Origin: Urophycis tenuis
Lineage: Eukaryota > Chordata > Actinopteri > Gadiformes > Phycidae
Direction: 5' to 3'
Length of the DNA stretch: 64,000 bases
Assembly (NCBI GenBank): GCA_036785325.1
Contig: JAXIVH010000016.1
Coordinates: forward strand, 2,677,839 to 2,741,838
Below the pieces are notes generated by a model. The model was not told the DNA's origin, did not search any database, and was given only the letters and a program-made list of their open reading frames with translations. The position numbers and the translations under genes were made by a program. Below are positions 34,977-56,662 of this stretch, in pieces (positions within the stretch are counted from its first letter, which is position 1; each line of letters starts with the position of its first letter).

Positions 34977-35046
34977 CATGTGACCCTTCTCCTAGCGGTT
35001 TTGTTTTCTGTCGCACTTAAATGACGTCATTACAACGTTTCCAGTC

Positions 35047-44435
<9,389 letters not shown>

Positions 44436-45600
44436 GCAGCAGCAGCAGCCACAGCAGAGTGGGGGGGGGGGGGGGGCAGGGGGACCAAGAGAGGCGTGAC
44501 ACCCACCAGAGGACGCAGGAAGCAACCCTTAACCCCACACGCACCCTTTTCCTTTCTGCTGGAATCACGGGAATGGTGGCTAACGTAGCCGAAGCCCCCA
44601 CTCGTCATCCCCTGTGGTTGATCCAGAAGATGGCGGAACAGGAACGAGAGCGAGAATCACAAAGGACACGTGGCCGCGCAGGCTCCCTGCATACAGTGTT
44701 GTCTGGGGGGGGGGGGGGGTGGGGGTGGGTTACCCAAAAACACGTATGTGGTTCACCCTTGACAGTTTGCGTTAGCCTTTTTCATTGGGAAAAAAACAAA
44801 AACCTTTTAGATTTGCATCTGCCCTGGCTGACATGTCCGCCGGTGTCTTTTAATTTGTATTTAAGAAGTCCCTCCTGTTGCCTCTTGGGTTTTAATCAAA
44901 ACTATTTTTGTATGTAATTGCTACACCGTCGGCTCTCCAGCCCCTTCCATCCACATTGTAATGCTGTCCATGGTATATTCAGCCATACAAACGAGTATGA
45001 TTGGTGTACCGCATCATTCCACAGACGAGGCCAGCCGTTTTGGTTTTGTGTTCTTCCAATGTATATAAAGGTGTTTTATAGTGTGTCACATTAAGGGCGT
45101 TTTATTTGTGTCGAGTTTCTCCGTTAGCAAGTTAGCATGTTGTCCCATAATTGAACAAAAAAAAAAAAGTGGTTGGCAAAGAATAATGTTATCCAATAGG
45201 AACAAAACAAAAAAACCCTGCTAAAGGGGCGAGGCTGTTCCCTGGAATGACACCTTGCTTTTGGGCAATGGAAGGAAAACATGAATTCACAGCTTCAGTA
45301 GTCGTGTACTCGGAACGAGCAGATGCCTCAACTTGAACTGCACTGTGCTGTGTTACAGTCAGCCCATCCTGGAAAGTGGTCCTCCTCACACAGGGACAAC
45401 ATGGTGTCACATTTCTGGTTTCTGGTTTTATTTTTTATTTTTTGTAATACTGCTTGTTCCTCTTTTGTCATTTTTAATAAAGATGAGCGTAAACCCAAAG
45501 CAGGAAGGGTGTTCTCCCCTCACAGAGGTCAGCAGCAGGACTGTACCAACTGTTCAGCTCGGTGGTGTTGCGGCTGTGACGCTGCGTGGTAGTAAACGGG
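44436..45600 (+). other. prpf39 3' UTR
   Basis: GC-rich at first, with poly-G runs at about 44460-44476 and 44705-44720, then AT-richer. AATAAA at 45476-45481 is the likely polyadenylation signal. No other gene was seen. Confidence 0.6.
45476..45481 (+). terminator. Candidate poly(A) signal of prpf39
   Basis: TTTTTAATAAAGATG about 1.04 kb after the prpf39 stop codon. Confidence 0.6.
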
Positions 45601-46157
45601 TCTGTTGAATTCATTCAGGCATTTGTTTATTCATGTTAAGCGGGTCCTTGGTGGTAGCACGGACATAACTCAAAAGTTCTGTGAATATATAAAAACATCT
45701 GGCAAAGAAGAGAATATCACAGAATCAGGAAGATCAGAGGTGGGACCCACAAGGGCCCCTGTGTCATCTTAACAATGTCTGAGGGAACCGGGCTTTGAAT
45801 GGTTGAATAAATGACTGGTTTTTAATTGTGGGGGGGTGGGGGGGGTGCTACATAGCATAGCAATCAATGTTGAATAAATCTTTTTCCTCACATTAACTGC
45901 AGATAACACCAATTGTTTTCATTATATTAGGTAATACAATGTTTAAACTTGTAACCTATTCATTTGTCAAGGCCATCTGATAAAAGGGAGGACCATTATA
46001 GTCCTGAGCACACACTCGGCCCCTCATAGTTAAAACTACTGATTGGTTCGCCAACGTAGCCCCCCCCCCCCCGCATAATCCCACCTCACAATCCACCCAT
46101 GCGCCATATGCAGGCTTGGCTCATTTGACTCTGCTGTCCATTGCCCCCCCCCAGGCT
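45601..46157. other. Short gap between convergent prpf39 and ubxn1
   Basis: Contains G and C homopolymer runs (about 45831-45846 and 46060-46072) and no gene. Confidence 0.5.
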
Positions 46158-46163
46158 TTTATT
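46158..46163 (-). terminator. Candidate poly(A) signal of ubxn1
   Basis: AATAAA on the minus strand only about 60 bases after the ubxn1 stop. It would give an unusually short 3' UTR, so a more distal site is possible. Confidence 0.4.
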
Positions 46164-46221
46164 TTGAAGTAACCAAAGTCATGGCGAGGTAGGCTCACGT
46201 AGCAGCTCCTGATGCAACCCC

Positions 46222-46958
46222 TCACTTCTTGATGACGACCAGCACAGCCGCAGGCACCAGACCTACCGCGGCGACAGAGACGAACAAAGACCTCATTATG
46301 GCGCCACTCAAACAAATCAACCCAAAGTGCAATATTTGCATTCAAACAAACTGCCGAGCCGTGCATGACGGTGAGGCCCATTCGCAGACGCCTTGGGGCA
46401 AACTTCCAGAACGAACACAAATGACGCCAATGGAGTTCCCAGACAAACGCAGAGCGGAGAGCTCCTGCTCACCGAGCTCTTTGAGGGGCTTCTCCATGTC
46501 CAGCTCGGTGTAGACCTGGCGGGGGTAGGGCGACAGCAGGGTGAAGTCCTGGCCCTCGGGCGTGTTGCCGTTCATCTGCACGTAGACGCGCACCGCCGCC
46601 AGCGGCTCCTGGGCCTTGAACACCGCCGTGAGGGCCGAGCCGTCCAGCAGGCGCACCTGGGGGGCGCACACACACACAGGCACACGCACAGGCACGCACA
46701 CAGGCACGCACACACACACAGGCACACGCACAGGCACGCACACAGGCACACACACACACAGGCACACACACACACACACGCACACAGGCACACACACACA
46801 CGCACACACACACACACAGGCACACAAACAGGCACGCACACAGGCACACACGCACGCACACACACGCACGCAGGCAGGCACGCGCGCACACACACACACA
46901 GGCACGCACGCGCACACACACGCACACACACAGGCACACACACACACACAGGCACGCA

Positions 46959-46999
<41 letters not shown>

Positions 47000-47178
47000 G
47001 CACACACAGGCACACACACACACGCACACACACACACAGGCACACAAACAGGCACGCACACAGGCACACACGCACGCACACACACGCACGCAGGCAGGCA
47101 CGCGCGCACACACACACACAGGCACGCACGCGCACACACACACACACACACAGGCACACACACACACACAGGCACGCA

Positions 47179-47213
<35 letters not shown>

Positions 47214-50200
47214 TACTGCGGCGCTGGTCAGAGGCACAGGAGGGGAATCGGAGTGGCTCTCAAACGGCGAGATGGATGACATCACGAGCACAGTTACGGC
47301 CCAGTTACACAGGGAAACGGTTTGACTAATTCACTCCTACCTGACCACTGACACACTTTTCTACTGTCGGTAATATTTGCATTTATTTAGGTGTGTAGAC
47401 TTTTTTTTTAGATTTTCTGTCTGTTTCTTTTGGAGGTTTTGTTTTCAGCTTCTCTTTTTGTTTGGCAACTGCCCTGTACTGGCTGTTGTGGCAACCACAT
47501 TTCTGGTATACAAGTGTCTTCTCTAGACTCTTACCAGACTAGCATTTAAGAACCTTGAGGTCAAATGGGCGTCACATGACTTGCCACAGCTTGACGACAT
47601 CGTCTTCTTACGCAGGTTTGAGTCAATCAGAGACAAAATGTAATAACCAAACTTTCCCATGGTTTGTTTTTGGCGTCTTGACGTGTGTGTGTGTGTGCGT
47701 GCGTGCGTGTCTGTGTGTGCGTGCGTGCATGCCTGCGCGTGCGTGCGTGCGTGTGCATCCTCCAGCCTCTGAACAGCCTACCTGTATCCTACATTCGTCG
47801 TACTCCCTCTTGGTGGGTGGGGGTCCCTGGCCCCCCAGCGGTGAGGGAGGGCTGGGCTGCAGCGGAGACGACGTGGACTCTGCGCCCGGCGGCCCGCCGC
47901 CCCCAAACTGACGAGTCACAAAGAACAGTTCCCCCCCGCGTTGCTATGGAGACTCGAAAAGGCACGCCGCGACACGCTAGTCTAGGGAAAGGTGCGACTC
48001 ATTTTTTTTAAAAGCATTGGCCGGTAAAACAAGGAGAAAGAGTGTTAACCTTCTGTGCCCTCTCCTCTCGGTCACGTGCAATCTTCTCTTTTACTCTTTG
48101 CCTTGCAGGAAAACAGTGATGGAGAGAAATGCATTATGGATCGTTATTATATGGAAAGAATTATATAACATGATATTTTGGTCGTTTGGGTCGATTGAGG
48201 GAAGACAAACCAAAAATATACAATATCTACTTTGCCCTCTACATGACTGAAATTGTGAAAGTGATACTAAATTGTAACTCTACAGTACTGTTATTGAATA
48301 CTTCTGCGGATGCCGGCGCTTTGCACTGTGAGGTGGTTTGCGGACAACAAACAGTCTCTGCAAGTCATCATTAGCATTATGTAGTCTCATAAATCACCGA
48401 TGGGCTCAAATCTGTGTCACCGGGGCGTTTCACTTTCTTTCGCCTCAAATTAGTTTCGACCAATTGTAGGGGTGAGCATCTGTTGGCCTGCGTTTGTGTT
48501 GACTGGAAATAACCTGTGGATTATGCGGTCATGGCAACAAACATGGCATAATCACATTACCACCAGGGAACAACTCAAGTGGAGTGCACCATTACAGGAC
48601 TCTTCTGCAGCACTTCACTGTAGTGCTGCTGCAGGCTGCTAACCCAGGGGGTCTCACTCAACACATTCCCTCCGCAGGGAAATGTGTTGACGAAACTTCC
48701 TGATGCCAATGGGCAGTGCGACAGGCTACGTTGCAAAAGCATTTATTAAAATCATCTTCTGAAACCTCAATATTCTCACTCTCTAATTAGCCTCTCCCCG
48801 AGTCCGGACGAATATCTCCGTGAGAAAACAGAAAAAGCAATTTATGGATCTCAGGTTTATCATTACGTAATGTTATGCGGTCGAACGTCCGGTTCTGGGC
48901 GACAGATTTATGGACATTCCCTCCGGGAATCCGTCGCTAGACACATACTTGGCCAACTTGTCCTCCATCTTCTCCCTCCTACGCAGGTCGGCCATCTTCT
49001 TCATCTCGTCGTCCTGCAGCTTCTGTTTGATCTGCAGCAGCTCCTGGCCGTGCTTCCTCCTCTGCTTCTCCCTCTCCACCTCCTCCGCCCGCTCCCGCTC
49101 CCGCCGCTCCGCCTGCTTCAGCCTCATCAGCTCCTCCAGCCTGCACACACGCACGCACGCACACCACGCATGTACACACACACGCACGCACGCACACCAC
49201 GCATGTACACACACACGCACACCACGCACACCACGCATGCATGGATGCATGTGAAGGACGCTACATTGATAGCTCATAGTCAGACTGGCTGAGGATGAGA
49301 CACTCTGCATTCGATGCCATCCTTCTCAGGGCACGCACACATGCACATACGCATGTACACACACACACACACCTGAGGTTCTATTTTTACCAGATTCTTT
49401 GTAAATGGGCACCCAGATTCACTCCACACAAACATAGGGAGAACATGTCCTGACCACTTCAGGGTCAGGACACAAGTCAGGATGAGAGCCTCTGCATAAA
49501 GGGGATGAAAGGGATTTCCTTATGCCTTATTCCTTATCCTTGGGCTGTCACCCAAACCCAACAACTGGCTTTTGGGGAAAACAGTAACCAGTAGACTTCT
49601 GACCTTTTCACTTGCTCACGTTTTTCCTCTTCTGTCATTGGTCGCCTGGTATCCCCATCCTGGATTTCCTGTTCCATGTCTACAACTTCTGTCCCTGAGA
49701 AAAAGAACAAAAGACATCAAAAAATTAAAACACAGTGCCTGGGTTGGCAATCGTGTTGTTAACAGATAGTCAATGAGGTTAATCTGAGAATTTCTTGGTG
49801 GCCTCCATGAGCACTAGCTTGACACTGACCTTCAGCCGTGTCTGCTACTGTGGGCTGTGCTGGACTGGCCTGGTCTCCCACCGGACCCCCGAGGGGGATC
49901 CCCGCAGGGGGCACATATGGCTCATCGATGTCTGGGTCAGCCTCGTGCTCCACCAACCTACGGATGCCCACATCACAGGTGCAACCCTTCAAACGTCTTT
50001 CTGCTCTACCGCCACCAAGTTAGCAGCTCAGCTGGTTGAGAAGTGATCGTCCCGATTGCATCGTCCCATCGGTCCTTAAGGCACATACACATAAGCCGAT
50101 ACCAGTTTTGGCCGACAAAATGACACACGGTTCTTCTTCCAAGAACAAACATTGAGCAACGCGATTGGCCCACAAACTATGCAGCATGTGATTGGATATT

Positions 50201-50339
50201 GTCCAAATCAATGGATGGATGTTAACTACATCTAACCCTTACAAAAATCAATAACTAGTATTCCTAAGGGTATTACTCCTATATTTTGCAATATATAATT
50301 GACATTTAAAGCCACACTTACTAAACAGTATAGAATATT

Positions 50340-50378
<39 letters not shown>

Positions 50379-50671
50379 AACAACAAACAATTCTTATTAA
50401 ATAATGTGATGTACTAACGTTGGTACACTTCCTTCCTCACAGTCAATATGTTATAATTACCAGTCCGTGGCTCGCTCTATCCCCTGGTTCCCTGTGTTAG
50501 CCACCGCTCTCTCCCTGTAATAAAGGATGATTCATACATTGACTTCGCAGTAGTAAAAATCCCCAAAACGTTATACCGCTAAATTTGTCATCCTTATTAC
50601 GAAATCACTCACGCTCTGTTTCTGCCAAAGCCCATTTCCAACAGGCTCTCAAGGGTTGATTGTTCTGCCAT
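46222..50671 (-). CDS. ubxn1: UBX domain-containing protein 1 (SAKS1), p97/VCP adaptor
   Basis: Nine exons (minus: 50613-50671, 50461-50514, 49830-49957, 49604-49694, 48949-49140, 48050-48101, 47782-47907, 46473-46656, 46222-46262) join in frame to 308 residues; human UBXN1 has 297. An N-terminal UBA domain (residues about 1-42: MAEQSTLESLLEMGFGRNRA, TGNQGIERATDWLVEHE) is followed by an acidic/Pro linker (DPDIDEPYVPPAG). Next comes a long charged coiled coil (about 105-190: LEELMRLKQAERRERERAEE to KEKIARDREERAQK), a Pro/Gly-rich linker, and a C-terminal UBX domain (about 226-308: REYDECRIQVRLLDG to VPAAVLVVIKK) with SPYPRQ at the p97-binding loop, where many members have FPR. The protein links ubiquitinated substrates to p97 in the cytosol and in mammals restrains RIG-I/MAVS signalling. 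It is convergent with prpf39. Confidence 0.96.
46660..47212 (+). repeat. (CA)n/CAGGCACGCA complex satellite in ubxn1 intron
   Basis: About 550 bases of CA dinucleotides punctuated by CAGG and CGCA. It starts just upstream (in ubxn1 sense) of the acceptor of the exon 46473-46656. A block with ACAAACAGGCACGCACACAG at about 46826 recurs at about 47046 with the same downstream order, indicating a higher-order unit of about 220 bases. Confidence 0.95.
49141..49245 (+). repeat. CACGCA-type minisatellite next to ubxn1 exon 5
   Basis: Two near-identical copies of a unit ending CACACCACGCATGTACAC, plus shorter derivatives, lie directly upstream (ubxn1 sense) of the exon 48949-49140. Apparent coding extension across it on the minus strand is a repeat artefact. 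Confidence 0.85.
50343..50378. repeat. Poly-A tract in ubxn1 intron
   Basis: A run of about 35 A, with short CAA repeats after it, between the exons at 50461-50514 and 49830-49957. It may be an SINE/LINE tail remnant, but no element body was recognised. Confidence 0.7.
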
Positions 50672-51264
50672 CTTCTGTGGGGAGACAAAACCCCAGATGG
50701 GCAGATTATACGATCATTGCTAATATAATGTATAGCCACTTAGTTATATAGCAAACTACATCATGGGTACCACTCGTAACAACACAACAGTCACTTGGAC
50801 AAACTACTTTATTGCCCACAGAAGGGACTTTGAAACAAATATAAGTAGGTTACGTGTGAAAATGTATATTGGTGTCAATTTAACTGAATGCCTGTTCACC
50901 CATGTTGATCTTCTACCAAAACTGCGAGCTAAATTTAGCTACTATTTGGCTAACATTTTAAGCAGGGAGGCTAGCAAAACATATGGCCCAGCACTGTCTA
51001 ATACCGCATTTATTTGTAAGAATACTGTTGTTTTTAAGTGATTGTCTTTGATATATGGGTGGGTATAGAGTTTCAACACAGAAAGGTGTCTTTATTTTAG
51101 CTATAGTGAGAAATTATAACATTAAGCTACTCACAACAGTCACCACAGCATCCACAGTACGGAAGCCTTGTGAGGTTAGCAAACCACACACTTGAATGAA
51201 AATGGTTTGTATGGCTCTGTTGAATTACTGCCATCTACTGGTTGCCATAAGAACAACTTCCTGT

Positions 51265-51343
<79 letters not shown>

Positions 51344-52100
51344 GGAGATCAAACTGAGTGTGACAGCATTAGTTTATCTTTTATCTTAATCTTTCAGGTC
51401 AAAGCATTACGTTTTGTAAATCTGTATGAAATATGATGTACATTGTTCTGATTTTGATTTGACAGTTTAGAGCCTATTGTTGCATTTTTCCCCTCGCTCT
51501 GGTACAGCAATGTCTTATCAATCTTTGGATTGGACCCCCCCGCCCCCCCCCCCCCCACACACACACACTCACACTCGAACACGCACACGCACACGCACGC
51601 GCGCCGCGCACACACACACACACACACACAGGCCACCCTACAGTAATTTTGTTCATTTTTTTCAATCTAGCTGCTAGCTGCTTATTTAGAAAGCATTTAT
51701 TTATCTATTTATTGTGTTTGCATAGTATATTTTGTATTCTGGAGTCTATTGTTATTCTTACTTTCTGTTTATATTGCCTCTTTTTTGCATTTGTATTTAT
51801 ATTATATAGCCAAGTTCACCCACCCGAGTAACAAGAATTTCACTGCTGGTAATGATGTACATTGTTATCTAGCATGTGACAATAAACTTGAAACTTGGTT
51901 CAAACATTATTAGAACAACCTGCAATCTCAGAATTGGGTTTCAAAAAATGTGATTAGACCAAGGAAATAAAACACTAGTAGAGTCTTATATAACCCAATA
52001 TAGTTAGCTAACATCTCACACTAAACCAACCTTCTGATACTTTGGTATATTGCTGTACAGCCCAAGATAATGTCTACAAAGAAGACTTGATCTAGGTCCA
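50672..52100. repeat. Upstream flank of ubxn1: microsatellites and a LINE tail
   Basis: (GT)36 occupies about 51269-51340. C-run plus CA/CG repeats lie at about 51534-51632. A LINE 3' end on the plus strand at about 51810-51900 carries AAGAATTTCACTGCTGG and ends GACAATAAACTTGAAACTTG. The ubxn1 promoter should lie at the left edge. No gene was recognised. Confidence 0.65.
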
Positions 52101-55100
52101 AAGGCAGTTGTTTTTTTTATTGATGATTTTTATTGATGCCGAGGTGTCATGTGATCACATCGGACATCTCAAGAAGGGGAATAGAGTAATGGATGTGCCT
52201 AGGGATCTACAGCGAGTGGTCTGACTTCTCTTTGTTCTTCTGTTCCTGTTCAGTCAAAGACCTCTCAAGAAACATCTCACCTTTTTCAGATTCACACATC
52301 TTATTGCTCAATTAGGGCATTACAAGAGGAGTAGAAGAGTTCCTTTTGTTATGAATAAAGTGCACGTTTACTCTCTATGACCTTGCCTTGTCATGAGCAT
52401 TTCATTGTACAAATTGACCCTGTTGTGCTGCACATTCACTATGGCCTTTCCTCCACTTATGTCAATTTCCATCACTTCCATCACCTCCCCTTTTTTGTAT
52501 CTATTCAAGCCTAGCAGTACAGCTATTAGAAACTTGAATTCTTCATTTAGGCCTCTTTAGTCATGGCAGTATCGAGAGTGAGAGGCGGTTAGATTTGATT
52601 TCGGGGAAATGCTGGCGTCTTGTTTTGGCCTTGCTTCAAGCTGTATGACGTTAGGCCATCCTCTAGTGTCAGTGGGAGTTCAAACAGAATGCAGTTTTCT
52701 GTGCTTCATGGGCTGGGCCAGTTACATATTTACCGTAAGTGTAATGATTAATAACTCTGTCCTCGGCACAGTCTTAAGCAGGTCCTGTTTCGCCACTGTA
52801 CCAGAACTAAGGGACAAGAAGACACTGTGTGTACTGCTACTCCTTCTCCTCTCTGCTCAACATGTCTGCTCTTCTTTTGGGCCTCCTGCCTGTTTTTTTA
52901 CCCAATCTACCTTAAGTATCCAATCTAACTAAAGGTTTGTTGTTGGTAAGTATGCATTTAACCTATTCATTCCAATCATTGTGATGTGCATCAAAATGTT
53001 TTAGGCGCTGATTATTTCATGTGGATCGAATATATTGTGTGTTTATGAGAGATCTCATATATCTGGTTCCCTTCTCGCAAGTCGTTTTTTTGTATTGCGG
53101 TTTCATATTATTAATTAAAGATTAACTAAACAGCCGCAGTGGAAAAAAACAAGGGAAGGAAAATTCATAATTTCAGTTGTCAGAATATACAACAGTCAAT
53201 AGACAGGATGGCCCGTTCTATGGGCTTGTTTGTTGTAATTAATGCCCCTACTGAGTAGTGAAATCATGGTAAATCATGAGGACGACTTCCATTCATTCAT
53301 TTCCAGCCATTATATTCCAGCCTCAATAAATTAACACGCTTGAAAGGACACTTAAAAACCTGCATGAAGAAAAGAAGGGAACAAAATGAATGAAAGCAAT
53401 CCATAGCCAGACAAGCACAGGTAACCAAAGACAATGCACCCTCGTGAGTAGCACCTGGGTTTGAACTGACATCGTACTACCATTGTCTTCACAGCATCTG
53501 TGGTGTTAGACTTATAGAATCAGATGAGCACACCTTCAGCCATTCCATGGGCGCCCCACTAGCTTCTAACACAGTTGCCTAACTGGTGGAAAAAAAGCCC
53601 TCTCTCCTTAGGAAATGTATTTGTGTAGTATCTTATCCAAAGAAATATAGATTTTGTGGATGTGATATGATTCTCAGGGCTCAGAATCTATGGCTATTTT
53701 GACTCTGCAGCAAATTCTTACACACAAAGACAGAATGTTTGGTCAAATCCGCACATATACAGCACAATGTCTTTCTCTCAGTGGGTCTTTGGGCATCACA
53801 ATGTCTCAAACAAAATGGACGGCAGGCTATTGAATTGAATGGCGGGCGGCCTGGCTGATCGGGAAGGCAGGGCAGGAGGCCTAAGTGTCATCCACCAAGA
53901 TGATCAGGGTTGAAAGGCCTTATCAAAGCCAAGGTCATCTACTCCTCCGTCAAATTGCTTTATGGCTCTGTTTTTCCACCCGAAGAGAAGAGAGGGGTTA
54001 AAGTTTAAAGCTCAAGTCAGGGAAGAGAACCCAAGACACTATTGTAGCCCTTTTACAGCACACACTCATGTTCTGTCGCTACTTTTTCAAGGTGCTATCA
54101 CAGCATGCAAGTCAATAATTAAATGGACGGGATTGCCCTAGTCAATCACTTTCGGTGGGGGCGGTATGCCCTTCGAACTACAAGTAAACCGCTTCCTTTT
54201 ATTCAGCCGGCGAATTACCCTGATTTTATGTGCATTATTAGAGAAAGTTGCTCTCTGCCCAGCAATAAAAATTGATTATGGAAGACAAAGGTCTTATAGT
54301 GTTCTTTATTGAGTATTCTTATGGTCTAAGTTGCATCATCATGATGGCTCAGAAGTCAAATCTAAAATAAAATGATTTAGTCGAGCCGAGTCAGCAAAGT
54401 TCCTTATTCACCAAAAGAGGGCAGTGTTGTCTCATGACAATTCCATTTCACGGTATTCTTTCAGATTTTAAAAGCACTTGGTCTTTTTTTGTCTGATAGC
54501 CATTATAAAAGCCATTAGATTAATCAAAATGTATTGTAACAACCATCCTGAAATTCTCTTAGCTATTTCTGTGGATTCATTGAACGTCTTACATAAATAC
54601 AAATACCATATTGTTATTGTATATAAAAACATTAGTATAGGCTAAGCAACAAAGCACATACCACAAAGGGGAAGTAGCCTACTTACACCGAGCACATTGA
54701 ATGTCAATCATTTTTATTACCGGATGGGAAATTAAAACGTAATTTTGTGCTTTTGTAGATGCAGAGGCGCCGGACCTTGTTTCTATCCGTCTTACTGTGA
54801 TGATGTTTCTTTCTCTGTAATTACACTGTCCACAATGGGTTGTTGGTGGTGCATGTCAACCCAAGCGCTGCAGCTGGAGTGTGGGTCTCACCAGCTGTAA
54901 CAGCATCTCCATATGGATTCATCTCTGGCTTCCAGTGGAGCTGCTGTTATCTGTGGAGGGACACCTGTGGTCATCCAGAGCCTGCTGGGGGTGGGCGGGG
55001 TTCCTGGAGCTAACACTTTCCAAATGCGCTGTCACAACGCAGCACGTTTTATGTTTTGTCTTTATTCATTGATTTGTGCCACACCCTAATTGTGCAAAAC

Positions 55101-55500
55101 CGTATTTCATCCATGCAATAAAAGAAATACTAAAGTTGTATTATTTGCTTATTTTCTTTATTTCATTTTTAAAGTGATTAAAAAAAAGAAATGAAAGCCT
55201 TATTTATGTTTATGTTTTTTTATGTTTATGACATTATTATATTATCTGGAATGCATTTGGATAATATTATAAAATCGATGGTTCCCTACTGTAGAATGTG
55301 TTAATGCCACAGATTAACAAGCATACATAATGAGACAATCACAATTGTCGACATGTCCTTATCTACAAATACCAAATGTAGCCTAAAAAAAGATTTATAA
55401 AAAAAAAAACAAGAGCTATGTAAGCCAGCAGACTCTGTAAATCACATTGCCTTAACACATCCTACTGTACACATCGTACTAATACTTTACTATATATAAT
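52101..55500. other. Gene-poor intergenic DNA between ubxn1 and the EHD gene
   Basis: No gene, RNA or clear mobile element was recognised. An open frame of 107 codons at 52609-52932 has no family features or flanking splice logic. The interval is AT-rich with few simple repeats, unlike its surroundings, so it could hold conserved non-coding elements, but that cannot be judged from one genome. Confidence 0.4.
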
Positions 55501-55582
55501 GCATTATGATAATTATATTATCAATAGTATTCTCATTAATCATAATAGGACTACTGGTCGCAGTAATAAGACAAGAAGCATT

Positions 55583-55642
<60 letters not shown>

Positions 55643-56273
55643 AGTGCGCGCGCGCGGGCGCAATTTGGAATATATTACCGTAGTTAGAAATGTCCTTGTT
55701 CTAATACGAACAACAGGCAGCAATGACGAACACAATGTGTTTATGATTCATTATTTAAATGTGGCCCAAAGAGTTACGATTGTTGGTTGACCGGGTTGAG
55801 CGTCTGATCGTCCTACATCCCGTCGGGCCTTTATTGTGAAAGTATTAATGACTCTTCCGGTATCTGCGTGGTGTCCTTCTTTTGTGGTTGGTCATGCAAC
55901 TGTCAGCCGGTAGCTACGATAGTTAGCTGAGAACACCACACGGGATTACGTTTTTCCCCCATTTTACCCGGGTGTAGCGAAAGTTTGTTTGTTAATTCAA
56001 TATAAATACGATGCGTTTCAACAAGGTATACTAGGAATTGACGTGGCTAACGCGAGATAAAGAGGGTGCCCTGTCTGAATGATTGACTTGAAGTGTGTGG
56101 CTAGCTAGCTCGCGAAGAAGAGGGTGGGGACAAAACTTGCAAGACCTCGCCCTTGAGTTCCTTCACATCAGCAGGCTGCTCCTCGACGGTGTGACAGTCC
56201 CAGGCCAGAATTAAACCCGATTATATCCCAGGGAGAGACTGACACCGTCGTGTCGACCAAGAGCAAGGCTACA
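55501..56273 (+). promoter_or_regulatory. Upstream region and 5' UTR of the EHD gene
   Basis: A (GT)n tract (about 55584-55640) ends in CGCGCGCGGGCGC. Beyond it the sequence becomes richer in CG dinucleotides towards 56273, as expected near a TATA-less vertebrate promoter. The transcription start was not located. Confidence 0.4.
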
Positions 56274-56662
56274 ATGTTCAGGAAAAACGGAAAGAAGGAC
56301 CCCGAACTGTTCCAGAATGTGTCGGAGGGGCTGCGGAGACTGTACCGGACCAAACTGTTTCCACTAGAGGACACGTATCGATTCCACGATTTCCACTCCC
56401 CGGCACTTGAAGATGCTGATTTCGACAACAAGCCCATGGTCCTCCTGGTGGGCCAGTATTCCACCGGGAAGACCACCTTTATTCGACATCTTATGGAGCA
56501 GGACTTCCCCGGTATGAGAATTGGACCAGAGCCGACCACTGACTCTTTCATCGCGGTGATGCACGGTGAGCAGGATGGGGTGATACCGGGGAACGCTCTG
56601 GTGGTTGATCCCAAGAAGCCCTTCCGCAAACTCAACGCATTTGGGAATGCTTTCCTCAACAG
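56274..56662 (+). CDS. ehd1: EH domain-containing protein 1 (first coding exon only)
   Basis: The exon encodes 129 residues plus two bases and ends at the donor AACAG/GTAAAC. It starts MFRKNGKKDPELFQNVSEGL and contains the invariant EHD block HSPALEDADFDNKPMVLLVG, the P-loop GQYSTGKTT (residues 60-68), switch I PTTDSF, NALVVDPKKPFRKLNAFGN, and stops at FLNR where the family continues with F-x-CAQLPNP. EHD proteins are dynamin-like ATPases that tubulate endosomal membranes and drive endocytic recycling. EHD1 is favoured over EHD3/EHD4 by FIRHL after the P-loop and by the neighbouring 11q12-q13-type genes, but the paralogue is not proven. ATG 56274 was chosen; the open frame upstream has no ATG. 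The G domain remainder, helical domain and EH domain lie beyond the window. Confidence 0.9.

Noticed and set aside
46393..47329. Open frames of 237-310 codons rich in His/Thr or Cys/Val
   Set aside because: Translations of CA/GT repeats that extend the real UBX exon by read-through.
52609..52932. A 107-codon gene
   Set aside because: Hydrophobic, Cys-rich frame with no domain, no splice context and no coding-like base pattern; probably chance.
56250..56273. EHD start codon at 56250
   Set aside because: The codon there is GTG in the 5' UTR. The first ATG in frame, at 56274, matches the family N-terminus.
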